Assembly: GCF_017115045.1 (NCBI RefSeq)
Contig: NZ_JABXKK010000040.1
Location: 1-64,000 of the forward strand
Source: Nostoc sp. NMS8
GTDB lineage: Bacteria; Cyanobacteriota; Cyanobacteriia; Cyanobacteriales; Nostocaceae
Reading direction: 5' to 3'
Length of the DNA stretch: 64,000 nucleotides
Part shown: positions 27,288 through 35,967 of the stretch, one piece after another
Layout: every line of letters starts with the position of its first letter
How positions within the stretch are numbered: position 1 is the first letter of the stretch
Made by a program: the position numbers and the translations under genes
Notes under the pieces: generated by a model
Told to the model about the DNA's origin: nothing
Database searches by the model: none
What the model saw: the letters and a program-made list of their open reading frames with translations, nothing else

Positions 27288-28607
27288 TTGCATTCAAAAC
27301 TCTTAACTATTAACTCATTCATCACTGGAGTGAAGCGATTAGTGAATCGTCAAATTCAAAATAATAAACATCCTTTTCCGTCTCTGCTTTATCTGGAGTG
27401 GACACTATTAGCAATCACTGCATTGACAGCAGTTATACCACCTCCATTACGGCAATTTCGTCCTAAGCCTCCAGAACTATCGATTTGTGGTGTATTTCCC
27501 GAATTGTCAGCTTGTAGCATATTACCAGAGCTATCAATTTGTAGTCTGATTATTTTTGCATTAATGGGCTTAAGATTACCCAGGAGTAACCAGATAAATA
27601 AGGTTATCTACATAACTGTTGAAATTTTATTGATTTTAACAACTGGACTTTTTGGTGAAAGGTTTGCTCGGCTTTTTCCCTTTCTATACATAATTTTAGT
27701 TACTCGCAGTTGTCTAATTTTTCAGTTACCTGGGCGTTTATTCGTTACAACTTTATCGTTTAGCTTATTTCTTTTGACGACACAACTCAAATACCAGTTA
27801 TTCAATTTTCAAGCATCACCCCAAGTACAAGAACGATATCGATTTTTGATTTTGAATTCGTCGCTGGTATTTGGCTTAAGTTTGGTTTTTGTTTTGTTAA
27901 TGATGAATGCAGTATTATCTGAACGGCATAGTCGAGAAAAGTTGGCGATCGCTAATGAAAAGCTTCGTCAATATGCGATGCGAATTGAGAATCAAGCTAC
28001 TTTAGAAGAACGTAACCGAATTGCTCGTGAAATTCATGATTCATTAGGACATTCTCTAACTGCTTTAAATCTGCAATTAGAAACTGCTTTAAAACTATGG
28101 CAATCTAACCCAGGTAAGGCTGAAACATTCCTTGCAACCGCAAAAGAATTAGGTTCAAAAGCACTAAAAGATGTCCGCCAATCTGTTTCTACTATGCGTT
28201 CTAATCCCTTACAAGAACAGTCTTTAGAACGCGCGATCGCTAGTCTTTCAGAAAATTTTTATCGCTCAAACGGGATTTTACCAATTTACCAAATTAACCT
28301 GGAATATTCTCTACCACCTGAAATCAATACCGCTATTTACCGGATTACTCAAGAATCTTTGACAAATATATCTAAATATGCTGATGCAACGGAAGTTAAA
28401 TTGGAACTCACGACGACAAAAGGCAATTTGCGATTGACAATTCAGGATAATGGTAAAGGTTTTGATTTAGGGCAAAATACTACTGGTTTTGGACTTCATA
28501 GTATGCGCGATCGCACTCTAGCACTTGGAGGTAACTTTAATATTAATAGCGCTCTTGGTTCTGGTTGTAAAATTACAGTTAATATTCCATTAGCAAGGTT
28601 AACATAA
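27288..28607 (+). CDS. Sensor histidine kinase, NarL-partner type (HisKA_3)
   Basis: 439 residues if the TTG at 27288 is used; a GTG at 27330 is another candidate, so the start is uncertain. The first ~210 residues are a multi-pass membrane sensor domain. The phosphoacceptor is H250 in [20 protein letters not shown] (DesK/NarX type), and the ATPase has [15 protein letters not shown] and the G-box [11 protein letters not shown]. It overlaps the response regulator by 1 bp, so they form an operon. A 9-residue unit PELSICxxx occurs three times in tandem (residues 62-88). The signal it senses is unknown. Confidence 0.92.
   Translation: MHSKLLTINSFITGVKRLVNRQIQNNKHPFPSLLYLEWTLLAITALTAVIPPPLRQFRPKPPELSICGVFPELSACSILPELSICSLIIFALMGLRLPRSNQINKVIYITVEILLILTTGLFGERFARLFPFLYIILVTRSCLIFQLPGRLFVTTLSFSLFLLTTQLKYQLFNFQASPQVQERYRFLILNSSLVFGLSLVFVLLMMNAVLSERHSREKLAIANEKLRQYAMRIENQATLEERNRIAREIHDSLGHSLTALNLQLETALKLWQSNPGKAETFLATAKELGSKALKDVRQSVSTMRSNPLQEQSLERAIASLSENFYRSNGILPIYQINLEYSLPPEINTAIYRITQESLTNISKYADATEVKLELTTTKGNLRLTIQDNGKGFDLGQNTTGFGLHSMRDRTLALGGNFNINSALGSGCKITVNIPLARLT
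27471..27551 (+). repeat. Three tandem 27 bp units in the kinase gene
   Basis: Three consecutive 27 bp units (27471, 27498, 27525) encode [18 protein letters not shown] and PELSICSLI. Their DNA is similar but not identical, so the duplication is not recent. Confidence 0.85.
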
Positions 28608-29269
28608 TGATTAAAGTGTTGCTGGTAGATGACCAAAGTTTAATTCGTCAAGGATTAAGAGCATTATTAGAACTAGAAGCAGATTTAGAGATAGTTGGAG
28701 AAGCAGAAAATGGAGAACAGGCGATTGATTTGGTTGCGAAATTTCAGCCAGATGTAATCTTACTAGATATCAGAATGCCAATTATGGATGGAGTTGCAGC
28801 CACGCGAGAGATTCAAAAACGTTTTCCCACAACTAAGATTTTAGTACTGACAACTTTTGATGATGATGAATATGTGTCAGCAGCTTTAAAACATGGAGCA
28901 ATGGGTTATTTATTGAAAGATACACCATCAGAAGAATTAGCTGTTGCTATTCGTGCTGTTCATAAAGGATATACTCACTTAGGCCCAGGTATAGTCAAAA
29001 AGCTGCTGACTCAATTTTCTCATCCTGCACTAATCCAGTCCCCGCCTGTACCATCTAGTTTAGCTGAACTTACTCCTAGAGAAAAAGAGGTTTTGCGGTT
29101 AATTGCAACAGGCGCTAGTAACCGAGAAATTGCTCAGGAACTCTATATTTCTGAGGGGACGGTGAAAAATCATGTGACAAATATTTTAAACAGATTAAAT
29201 TTGCGCGATCGCACCCAAGCTGCTATTTGGGCAAATACATATTTATCCTATTTGAATGAGCCAAATTAA
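28607..29269 (+). CDS. NarL/LuxR-type response regulator
   Basis: 220 residues: receiver domain (1-120) with phosphoacceptor D54 ([10 protein letters not shown]) and the conserved Lys in [10 protein letters not shown], then a LuxR HTH ([35 protein letters not shown], about 155-190). It starts within the stop codon of its cognate kinase gene (TAATG overlap), so a two-component operon is certain. Its targets are unknown; the neighbouring divergent Spy-like gene is a candidate. Confidence 0.95.
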   Translation: MIKVLLVDDQSLIRQGLRALLELEADLEIVGEAENGEQAIDLVAKFQPDVILLDIRMPIMDGVAATREIQKRFPTTKILVLTTFDDDEYVSAALKHGAMGYLLKDTPSEELAVAIRAVHKGYTHLGPGIVKKLLTQFSHPALIQSPPVPSSLAELTPREKEVLRLIATGASNREIAQELYISEGTVKNHVTNILNRLNLRDRTQAAIWANTYLSYLNEPN

Positions 29270-29389
29270 ATAATTTGTAATGACGATTTTAACCTCTAAA
29301 TTAACGTAGGGTATGTTACTTACTGAAAGTCCGGCGGTTTTTTGGTGCGTTACGGAAGCAGTGACACACCCTAGATATAAATGAACACC

Positions 29390-29422
29390 AGATCCCGGAC
29401 TTCTTTGAGAAGTCCGGGATCT
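29390..29422. terminator. 33 bp hairpin between convergent genes
   Basis: AGATCCCGGACTTCT and AGAAGTCCGGGATCT are perfect 15 bp arms around TTG. It sits between the convergent response regulator and deaminase genes and is a sister of the hairpin at 12338..12370. Possible bidirectional terminator. Confidence 0.7.
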
Positions 29423-29431
29423 AAATCTAGC

Positions 29432-29875
29432 TTATTTAAATAACTCCAAGCATTCATTTTTTAAAATGCCTTTTGTGACTTTGATGTTCCTAAATGACTT
29501 GGATATTACCTCTTCAGAAGATATATTAATTTGTAATTGATTTACACTTATTAAATCTTCAATTGAAGCACCATATACAATTTCTGATAAACCACTCCAA
29601 ACACAAGCAGTTGCACACATTGGACAAGGTTCACCAGTTGTATATATGCTATAACCTTCTAAAGAGGGGTTTTTAAGTTTAGCTGTTAAACTACGAATAA
29701 CGTTAATTTCCGCATGGGCTGATGGATCGTTGTCTCTCGTCACAGTATTATGAGCTACAGCTACGACTTCGTTATCTTTAACAATCACAGCACCGTAAGG
29801 CGCATCGCCTTCTTTTGCTTCTGCCAAAGCTAAACGCATAAAATATTCTGGGTTCATATAAGCTGGAGTTAACAT
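29432..29875 (-). CDS. Nucleoside/guanine deaminase family protein (CDA fold)
   Basis: A 147-residue zinc-dependent deaminase. The zinc ligands and catalytic Glu are in H54-A-E56 and P-C84-PM-C87 (GEPCPMCATACVWSG). The pattern (MRLALAEAKEGDAPYGAVIVKD) resembles the guanine deaminase/TadA branch. TadA itself normally has different flanks (NRPIGA...), so a guanine or other nucleobase deaminase is more likely. Cytosolic. Start could also be the ATG seven codons in. Confidence 0.85.
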   Translation of the reverse strand: MLTPAYMNPEYFMRLALAEAKEGDAPYGAVIVKDNEVVAVAHNTVTRDNDPSAHAEINVIRSLTAKLKNPSLEGYSIYTTGEPCPMCATACVWSGLSEIVYGASIEDLISVNQLQINISSEEVISKSFRNIKVTKGILKNECLELFK

Positions 29876-29945
29876 AACGATAATGATTAATAATATCGTA
29901 TTTCTAATGTTATAACTGGGAATTAAGATGTATTAATGGTCGAAT

Positions 29946-30737
29946 ATGTTACTGAGCAGACAAGAAACAGAGTTTTACTTAAAAGACCTAGAAACTCCAA
30001 TCGGTAAAGCAATCAATTTAACACTTGCCTCTTTGGTGCTAATATCATCAGGAATTTTTGTGGTAGAAACATATAATATTCCTGATGATATGCGGTTTCA
30101 GTTAAATGTAGCTGATATTGCGATCGTCATTATCTTCGCGGTGGAATATTCACTCCGTCTGTGGAGTGCAGAAAACAAAATTAAGTATATTTTTAGCTTT
30201 TATTCGATTATTGACTTATTGGCGATTTTACCATTTTTTCTTGGGATGGTGGATATTAGTTTTATCCGCCTACTAAGATGGTTTCGGATTTTACGATTAA
30301 TTAGATTTATTGATAGAAAGTTTTTATTCGCCAGTATCAGCACTGAAGATGGCATGATTTTTGCGCGAATATTATTTACATTATTTGCAATTGTTTTTAT
30401 TTACTCTGGTTTAATTTATCAAGTCGAACATCCAGTTAATTCTCAAAATTACGGTACTTTTTTGGACGCCTTTTATTTCTCAGTTGTCACGATGACAACT
30501 GTCGGATTTGGCGATGTGATTCCAATTTCTGAATTAGGACGCTTGCTTACAGTATTGATGATTTTTACAGGAATTGCGCTGATTCCTTGGCAAGTGGGAG
30601 ATTTAATTAAGCGAGTGGTGAAAACTGCTAATCAGATAGAAACAGTTTGTGCAGGTTGTGGTTTGACTTTCCACGATCTAGATGCTGGATTTTGTAAAAG
30701 ATGCGGGACTAAGTTACCTAGTCGTAGGGTTGATTGA
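29946..30737 (+). CDS. Voltage-sensor-like potassium channel with C-terminal zinc ribbon
   Basis: 263 residues. Six transmembrane segments are arranged like VIC-family ion transporters. The fourth has a regular Arg ladder (RLLRWFRILRLIRFIDRK) like an S4 voltage sensor, and the selectivity filter is TVGFGD in the pore loop (TMTTVGFGDVIP). After the last helix comes a short cytosolic tail with two CxxC pairs (CAGCG...CKRCGTK, about 234-255), a zinc-ribbon or rubredoxin-like module. Such a tail is unusual on a short bacterial K+ channel and may gate or tether it. Monocistronic. Confidence 0.88.
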   Translation: MLLSRQETEFYLKDLETPIGKAINLTLASLVLISSGIFVVETYNIPDDMRFQLNVADIAIVIIFAVEYSLRLWSAENKIKYIFSFYSIIDLLAILPFFLGMVDISFIRLLRWFRILRLIRFIDRKFLFASISTEDGMIFARILFTLFAIVFIYSGLIYQVEHPVNSQNYGTFLDAFYFSVVTMTTVGFGDVIPISELGRLLTVLMIFTGIALIPWQVGDLIKRVVKTANQIETVCAGCGLTFHDLDAGFCKRCGTKLPSRRVD

Positions 30738-31134
30738 GATGCGATCGCATCCACGTTGAGATACTCTGACATCTGCTCCAAATTGCTGTAAATTCACCCA
30801 TGTCAAAGCTGTAGAAAACAACTTATACCAAAATTAGTATGGTTATACTAGGACTGTATTTTTTTCTCGCCTTGGTATATACTAATTTTTCTAAGAGGAT
30901 GTTTTAAAAATATTAAAGTTTGTAATGAGGTTGAAGTCCTGACTACAAACTAAGTAGGTTGGGGTGAATATTTATCATCAGGATAAGGCAGGAGGGAAGA
31001 AGGTTTGAGTGTTTGAGTCTACTTTACTTTTATTAACATAGTTTGGTTTTTCCCCGTCGTTCTACTTAATATCAATATTTTTGACATTACTCTACTTTGA
31101 TTTATTCTCTCTTACTTAAGTCAGGAATGCATTT
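30738..31134. other. Intergenic region
   Basis: No gene. The perfect inverted repeat AAAATTAGTAT (30830..30840) and ATACTAATTTT (30879..30889) suggests a small element or terminator, and the rest is AT-rich. Confidence 0.45.
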
Positions 31135-31362
31135 ATGAGTAGCTTAATCTTATTATTAATTGGTTTAGGAACTTTTTTCTTGGCTTTCAATACTCAAGAG
31201 GAAATTAGTCGCATTACTGCTATGATCAGCGGGACAATTCTTTTAATTTGGGGTTTGGCTTTAGCTCCCTTGGCATTTCAATTACTAATTGAGATTGTCT
31301 CAGTTTTAGCAGCCTTCTCTGTTTGTATGCGTTGTTTAGGCTGTGGTTTTAACCGCGATTAA
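31135..31362 (+). CDS. Small two-helix membrane protein
   Basis: A 75-residue hydrophobic protein, unrecognised. Two predicted transmembrane segments (about 3-18 and 30-62, the second possibly two short helices), a short polar loop (NTQEEISRIT) and a C-terminal CMRCLGCGF with three cysteines, which could bind metal. The start ATG at 31135 follows AGGAATGCATTT. It converges with a weak ORF on the other strand. Confidence 0.65.
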   Translation: MSSLILLLIGLGTFFLAFNTQEEISRITAMISGTILLIWGLALAPLAFQLLIEIVSVLAAFSVCMRCLGCGFNRD

Positions 31363-31607
31363 TTTTTAAGATAACTTATAATTTTCCTAATATCTTCAAG
31401 AGATAAATTAAGTAATTGAGCAGTCATAACTTCTAACATGTTAACTTCCGTGACTGGCAGCACAAAATTCAACTTTTTTAGAGGATTATTGCCAATTCTA
31501 ATCTCAACAAAGCTAAATCCTTGCTTTTTTTCAATTTCTGCTTTTATTACTATAAAATTCACGAGAGTTTTTATCTGTATTTGCTGATTATGTTCTAGTC
31601 CGAACAA
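31359..31607 (-). CDS. Hypothetical small protein (weak call)
   Basis: 82 codons from a TTG start with no clear ribosome-binding site. Composition is protein-like (alternating strand and helix: VEIRIGNNPLKKLNFVLP, LLNLSLEDIRKIISYL) but I recognise no family. It overlaps the end of the convergent small membrane protein gene by 4 bp. Confidence 0.35.
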   Translation of the reverse strand: MFGLEHNQQIQIKTLVNFIVIKAEIEKKQGFSFVEIRIGNNPLKKLNFVLPVTEVNMLEVMTAQLLNLSLEDIRKIISYLKN

Positions 31608-31833
31608 GGTACTCTTAACAATTCAAAATTCAAAATTAAAGAAATTTCAGACGGGGATTTTGATGCCTCAAGATTATTATGCATTTATAAATAAAGCTCA
31701 TTATAATCCTAAATTTAGTATGAGCGGTGGTTAGGGACTTGCGATCGCCTAGATTTTCCTCTTTGCACGCCCCACTTCCAGCGTTCTTTTACAGATAGCA
31801 AATCCGATGTAGTCAAATAAGAGAATATAATCA

Positions 31834-32670
31834 ATGCCTAACCTCAATCTCATTTCAGAATATAAAAGCTTTGGTGGCAAACTCGGTTTTTACAGTCATC
31901 ACTCCTCCACCTGTAACGGTGAAATGCGCTTTACCATCTATCAACCACCACAAGCAACTCAAAATTCTGTGCCGATTCTCTATTTTCTCTCTGGTTTAAC
32001 TTGCACGGAAGAGAATTTTATGGCGAAGGCGGGAGTGCAACGCTTGGCGGCTGAGTACGGTTTGATATTGGTTGCACCAGATACTAGTCCGCGTAATACT
32101 GGCATTGCAGGTGAGGATAATGACTGGGACTTTGGCACTGGTGCGGGCTTTTATGTTGATGCTACAGAGGAACCGTGGCGTCAACACTACCAAATGTATA
32201 GTTATGTCGTCCAGGAATTACCTGCTTTAATTACCGCCAACTTTCCTACCCAACCTGAAAAACAAGGTATTTTCGGTCATTCGATGGGAGGACATGGGGC
32301 GCTAGTTTGTGCGTTGAGAAACCCAGAACTCTATAAATCAGTATCAGCTTTTGCACCAATCACTGCACCTATGCGTTGTCCTTGGGGTCAAAAGGCTTTC
32401 AGTGGTTATCTTGGCAGCAATCAAGAAAGTTGGCGTGCTTATGATGCTAGTGAATTAGTCAAGGTATTAGGATATCACAGTCCAATTCTCATTGACCAAG
32501 GGACTGCTGATAAATTTTTAGCTGAACAATTACTGCCAGAGGTATTTGAACAAGCTTGTGCAGATGTTAACCAGCCGCTAAACTTGCGTTACCAAGAAGG
32601 CTACGACCACAGTTATTATTTCATCGCCAGTTTTATTGAAGATCATATCCGCCACCATGCGTTAGCGTAG
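31834..32670 (+). CDS. fghA: S-formylglutathione hydrolase
   Basis: 278 residues, an alpha/beta hydrolase of the esterase D family that hydrolyses S-formylglutathione to formate and glutathione in formaldehyde detoxification. The nucleophile elbow is [10 protein letters not shown], with Asp in [11 protein letters not shown] and His in [12 protein letters not shown]. The N-terminal [22 protein letters not shown] opening is typical. No signal peptide. The last codons (RHHALA) are read from a dispersed repeat (about 32658..32690). Confidence 0.95.
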   Translation: MPNLNLISEYKSFGGKLGFYSHHSSTCNGEMRFTIYQPPQATQNSVPILYFLSGLTCTEENFMAKAGVQRLAAEYGLILVAPDTSPRNTGIAGEDNDWDFGTGAGFYVDATEEPWRQHYQMYSYVVQELPALITANFPTQPEKQGIFGHSMGGHGALVCALRNPELYKSVSAFAPITAPMRCPWGQKAFSGYLGSNQESWRAYDASELVKVLGYHSPILIDQGTADKFLAEQLLPEVFEQACADVNQPLNLRYQEGYDHSYYFIASFIEDHIRHHALA

Positions 32671-32818
32671 CTTACCGTAGGTATCGCTTTTAAAAAACCA
32701 GACCGGAAAAAAGGAATTTAGATTTGACACTTTCCTTAATGGAATGGAAGCGAGGTTTTCCAGATCCCGTGATAAGTCAGCTTTATGACTACTATTAGTC
32801 TTTTTTTGTCAAGCCATG

Positions 32819-32847
32819 TTGACGATTTGTAACAAAATAGTTATATT
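32819..32847 (+). promoter_or_regulatory. Candidate promoter of the psb34-like gene
   Basis: TTGACG (32819..32824), 17 bp, TATATT (32842..32847) lies 34 bp before the ATG at 32882. Confidence 0.6.
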
Positions 32848-32849
32848 TG

Positions 32850-32867
32850 GTTACATAAGTTAACAAA
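32850..32867 (+). promoter_or_regulatory. Candidate HLR1-type (RpaB) site
   Basis: GTTACATA, two bases, TTAACAAA matches the pattern of two imperfect 8 bp repeats spaced by 2 bp known as HLR1 (one mismatch in the second half). It lies just downstream of the -10 box, a position suited to repression under low light. A reverse half-site TTTGTAAC is at 32826..32833. Confidence 0.4.
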
Positions 32868-32881
32868 AAAGAGAAAAAACT

Positions 32882-33052
32882 ATGTATACCACCATTAACG
32901 AAGACGGCATCCTCAACAACTACGCAGCTGAACCCCAGATATACTACGCTGAGTACCCAACAATTTGGGAACAACGTAGATACGTTTTACAAGGTCTTTT
33001 TGCCACTTTAATTGTCACCACTTTAGTTTTGGTTGGTTTGAGCGTTAGCTAA
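32882..33052 (+). CDS. psb34: Psb34 / ssl1498-family light-harvesting-like small protein
   Basis: 56 residues, below the usual ORF cut-off. Sequence MYTTINEDGILNNYAAEPQI then YAEYP, WEQRRYVLQGLFATLIVTTL and a short C-terminus: a soluble N-terminus and one transmembrane helix, matching Psb34, a small HLIP-like protein that binds photosystem II assembly intermediates and helps swap HliA/B off CP47. In the thylakoid membrane. It has its own promoter and a strong terminator, and a possible HLR1 site. Confidence 0.85.
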   Translation: MYTTINEDGILNNYAAEPQIYYAEYPTIWEQRRYVLQGLFATLIVTTLVLVGLSVS

Positions 33053-33110
33053 GATTTTTCGATTTCAGTATCGCTGTATCTCATCGTCAATCTCACTTCT
33101 CGACTTACCT

Positions 33111-33135
33111 CGGCTAAATTAGCCGGGTTTTTTTT
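33111..33135 (+). terminator. Rho-independent terminator after psb34
   Basis: CGGCTA-AAT-TAGCCG stem followed by GG and a run of eight T. Confidence 0.9.
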
Positions 33136-33172
33136 GCGTTTTTAAGCATCCCAAACAACAGCCTATGAAGGA

Positions 33173-33418
33173 ATGGGGCATCATAGAGACATTCAAGCAC
33201 GTCTGAAAAAGCTACTCGAAGAGAAAAAAGTAAGAGAAGAAAAAAATAGCGTTTTTGATGAATCAAAAAACAGAATTATTCGTCACTTAGACTATCAATT
33301 CCCTACCGATTTATACTGGAGGATGATTTATGCCATCACAACTGCTGAAATTTATGTCTTTGGGTATTCTTGGTTTATCTTTGTGCCTGAGCAATTCCGC
33401 AGCAATGGCACAATATGA
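33173..33418 (+). CDS. Doubtful small ORF upstream of the COP23 gene
   Basis: 81 codons; the first 50 look helical and charged (ARLKKLLEEKKVREEKNSVF) but the last 30 are simply the shadow of the COP23 signal peptide in another frame, and the overlap is 89 bp. It could be an eroded gene. No family recognised. Confidence 0.22.
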   Translation: MGHHRDIQARLKKLLEEKKVREEKNSVFDESKNRIIRHLDYQFPTDLYWRMIYAITTAEIYVFGYSWFIFVPEQFRSNGTI

Positions 33419-34118
33419 TACTGGTACTAGTGGCGATGGTGTAGTAGTGCCTACAGTACCATCCGGTGATACATCAACACCAGTACCAATAGACACATCG
33501 ACAGGTATACCATCTTCACCCTCATCTGACACTGCAACTCGGTTTACCTGTCAGTCTTATAATGGTCAGTATACCGTCATGTATCAGCCACAAAGTCAAC
33601 CAGGACAATTCTTTCCTTGGGCTGCACCGGCGGCTTTGGGTGGTGGTTGGGATGCACAAAGGCGTTGTGCAGCAATTGCCAGTCGTTTAGAACTTTATCG
33701 TCCAGATGGTTTACAAGAACTTCAGACAGCTGTCGAAAATAACGAAAATATCGTCTGCGTTACAACTGAAGCGAATCCAAGCTGTAGAATTGTGCTGACA
33801 GTCCCGCGTGGGAAAGATCCCTATGTTATCCGCAATAGCATTTTTCAGAACTTGACTACTGCTGACAATGGACAACAGACTATAGCTGTTAACACTTATG
33901 GCGATCGCAGTAGTGGAGGCAACGAATTATATAATTTAGGACGCACCCTTCTAGGCAGTGGTAATAATCGGATTAGTTCATCTAGAAGTGGGATTAATCT
34001 CAAACCTTTCCTCGATCGCCAAGATGGCGGTACTGGAAACAATTTAGGGAGGGGAGTAGGAATTCGTCGTCAGTCTCAGCCTAGCGGCGCTCGTCTAAAT
34101 CCTGGTAAGTTCCGGTAA
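33330..34118 (+). CDS. COP23 domain-containing secreted protein
   Basis: 262 residues with a signal peptide (about 1-27, cleaved after AMAQ-like). A disordered Thr/Ser/Pro stretch (28-65) leads into the COP23 (circadian oscillating polypeptide 23) domain: FTCQSYNGQYTVMY, RRCAAIASRLELY, ENIVCVT and CRIVLTVPRGKDP, with paired cysteines likely oxidised in the periplasm or thylakoid lumen. The C-terminal 70 residues are Gly/Arg/Ser-rich. RBS GGAGG precedes the ATG. Function of the family is unknown beyond circadian abundance in some cyanobacteria. Confidence 0.85.
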   Translation: MPSQLLKFMSLGILGLSLCLSNSAAMAQYDTGTSGDGVVVPTVPSGDTSTPVPIDTSTGIPSSPSSDTATRFTCQSYNGQYTVMYQPQSQPGQFFPWAAPAALGGGWDAQRRCAAIASRLELYRPDGLQELQTAVENNENIVCVTTEANPSCRIVLTVPRGKDPYVIRNSIFQNLTTADNGQQTIAVNTYGDRSSGGNELYNLGRTLLGSGNNRISSSRSGINLKPFLDRQDGGTGNNLGRGVGIRRQSQPSGARLNPGKFR

Positions 34119-34181
34119 TAAAAAGTGATTTTTAATACAAAATGACTTCAAATAAAAAATATCCAACTACCTAATTGTGGC

Positions 34182-34207
34182 GCGGACATCTTGTCCGCCT
34201 TTTTTTA
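34182..34207. terminator. Terminator between COP23 and cobA
   Basis: GCGGACA-TCT-TGTCCGC is followed by CT and a long T run, ending the COP23 transcript. Confidence 0.85.
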
Positions 34208-34273
34208 CCTACTGAGTGCTGATTGAAGAAAAAGAACTCTCACTTTTGCTTTAAACAAGCTTTGCACCAAACA

Positions 34274-35053
34274 TTAAACTGGACGACAACCAGACAAAAT
34301 ACTGTGCATATTCACGACTTGTCCAATAACTGCGATCGCAGGCGCACTAAATCCAGTTTCCTCTACCTGTGTGACAATTGTTTCTAAAGTACCAATCAAT
34401 TCTTCTTGTTCTGGGCGCGTACCCCAGCGCACCAAAGCAATAGGCGTTTCTAAATTCAACCCAGCGATACTTAATTGTTCCACAATATAAGGCAGATTGT
34501 GAATTCCCATATAAATTACAATGGTCTCGGAACCATGAGCGATCGCACTCCAATTTACAATCGGTCTATACTTACCCGCCGCCTCATGACCAGTTACAAA
34601 CGTCACCGATGAACTATACAGCCGATGAGTTAAAGGTATACCTGAGTATGCTGCCGCTGCAATTCCCGATGTGATACCTGGCACAACTTCCGTTGATATC
34701 CCCGCTTTAACTAATTCTTCCATCTCTTCGCCACCGCGACCAAAGATAAACGGATCGCCACCCTTTAGCCGCACCACAATTGCATGATCCTGCGCTTTAT
34801 CAATCAGCAGTTGCGTTGTCTCCGACTGTAACAACGAATGTCTCCCCGCACGCTTACCAGCATTAATTTGCTCGGCTTGGGGATTAATCATTGCCAAAAT
34901 TGCCGGGCTGACTAAGGCATCATAGATAACGACATCGGCACATTCCAACAAACCTTTCGCCTTCAGGGTAATTAATCCTGGATCTCCTGGCCCCGCACCG
35001 ACTAAATAAACCTTTCCCAAATACTTGTTCTCCTGTTTTTGTATGCGGTTCAT
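34274..35053 (-). CDS. cobA: Uroporphyrinogen-III C-methyltransferase
   Basis: 259 residues. SUMT adds two methyls from SAM to uroporphyrinogen III to make precorrin-2, the branch point to siroheme and cobalamin. Motifs: YLVGAGPGDPGLITLKA (SAM site), LKGGDPFIFGRGGEE, VVPGITSG and GIPLTHR. No CysG-type fusion. It overlaps the upstream chelatase gene by 4 bp (ATGA), and the next step in siroheme synthesis is that chelatase, so they are coupled in one operon. Confidence 0.94.
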   Translation of the reverse strand: MNRIQKQENKYLGKVYLVGAGPGDPGLITLKAKGLLECADVVIYDALVSPAILAMINPQAEQINAGKRAGRHSLLQSETTQLLIDKAQDHAIVVRLKGGDPFIFGRGGEEMEELVKAGISTEVVPGITSGIAAAAYSGIPLTHRLYSSSVTFVTGHEAAGKYRPIVNWSAIAHGSETIVIYMGIHNLPYIVEQLSIAGLNLETPIALVRWGTRPEQEELIGTLETIVTQVEETGFSAPAIAVIGQVVNMHSILSGCRPV

Positions 35054-35817
35054 TTATCTGTTAAATCCCAAATTAGCTCGGCTAATTCTGCACTTGCTCC
35101 CAATGGCTGCGCCAATTGGAAATTCACCGCAGAAAATTGTAATTTTAGCGCCTCTATTGAGGTGGCGATCGCATCGGTTATTCCACCAGCGAATAAAAAG
35201 TATGGCAAAATTGCAATTTCCCGATAACCAGCAGTTACCAACTCTTTCACCCGTGATTCTAAACTAGGAGGCCCAGCCCAATAAGCAGTCACGGCTCCCA
35301 ACCTCGCCGCTATTGCTTCCACAGTTTCTTGTGAGCCTGGGCGACGGCTACCATGAGCTAAGAGAATCCATGCTTCTGCTTTTATAGTATCTACTTGCTT
35401 GGCCAGCAATTTTTCTAAATTGGGGTGAGAGCCTAAATATGGTTGCAACTCAATGATAATATCTTCACCAGTAGCCTGTTGTGCGAGTGCTACTTCGACG
35501 GGAATATCTGTCATAACATGCACTCCCGACAGCAGAAATAGCGGTACAATTTTGAGGCGGTTCACATTTTGAGATAGGTTACGTAGGCGTAACCCGCCGC
35601 AGGCATCGCCAAAGGCGCTCTTAGCAAATTGTTGAATCTGCTCGTGTAAAGGCTGAGAACTCATTTCTAAAGCTGCTATGCCAACCAGATGTTCGCTATT
35701 TACTGAGTTGTGCTTTTTTGGCAATTTGTGACATATCAGCCTAGCTAGTTGCTGCATAGCAATTTCTGGGCGGCGATCGCGACTTCCGTGAGACAATAAT
35801 AGATAGGCAGATGACAT
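35050..35817 (-). CDS. Sirohydrochlorin chelatase, two-domain CbiX/SirB type
   Basis: 255 residues with two CbiX domains: LLLSHGSRDRRPEIA at the N-terminus and LLAHGSRRPGSQETVE in the second half, both with the conserved metal-binding His. It inserts Fe2+ (siroheme) or Co2+ into sirohydrochlorin. Residues of about 66-86 (KSAFGDACGGLRLRNLSQ) are read from a dispersed repeat (35578..35622) and are not normal family sequence; the frame is kept. First gene of the cobA operon. Confidence 0.9.
   Translation of the reverse strand: MSSAYLLLSHGSRDRRPEIAMQQLARLICHKLPKKHNSVNSEHLVGIAALEMSSQPLHEQIQQFAKSAFGDACGGLRLRNLSQNVNRLKIVPLFLLSGVHVMTDIPVEVALAQQATGEDIIIELQPYLGSHPNLEKLLAKQVDTIKAEAWILLAHGSRRPGSQETVEAIAARLGAVTAYWAGPPSLESRVKELVTAGYREIAILPYFLFAGGITDAIATSIEALKLQFSAVNFQLAQPLGASAELAELIWDLTDK
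35578..35622. repeat. Dispersed repeat inserted in frame in the chelatase gene
   Basis: The sequence around GCCGCAGGCATCGCCAAAGG is of the class of Nostoc dispersed repeats that also gives GCGTCTCGTAGAGAAG-type motifs elsewhere in this window. It encodes an Arg/Gly-rich insert. Confidence 0.7.
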
Positions 35818-35967
35818 TGGGAAAGTTTGAACTCTCAGTTACTATCCTTATTTTAAGATGAAGCTGGGGATAATTAAGTACTCTGCTAATTATTCAAATT
35901 ATTATTAGTTACTAATACACTTCACTAAAAAAGAGGATAATGATAAATGAAAACTTGCTTTCAACTT

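Noticed and set aside
34274..35967. Cobalamin riboswitch upstream of the cobA operon
   Set aside because: Only 150 bp of AT-rich sequence separates the chelatase gene from its upstream neighbour, and no B12-box-like motif was found.
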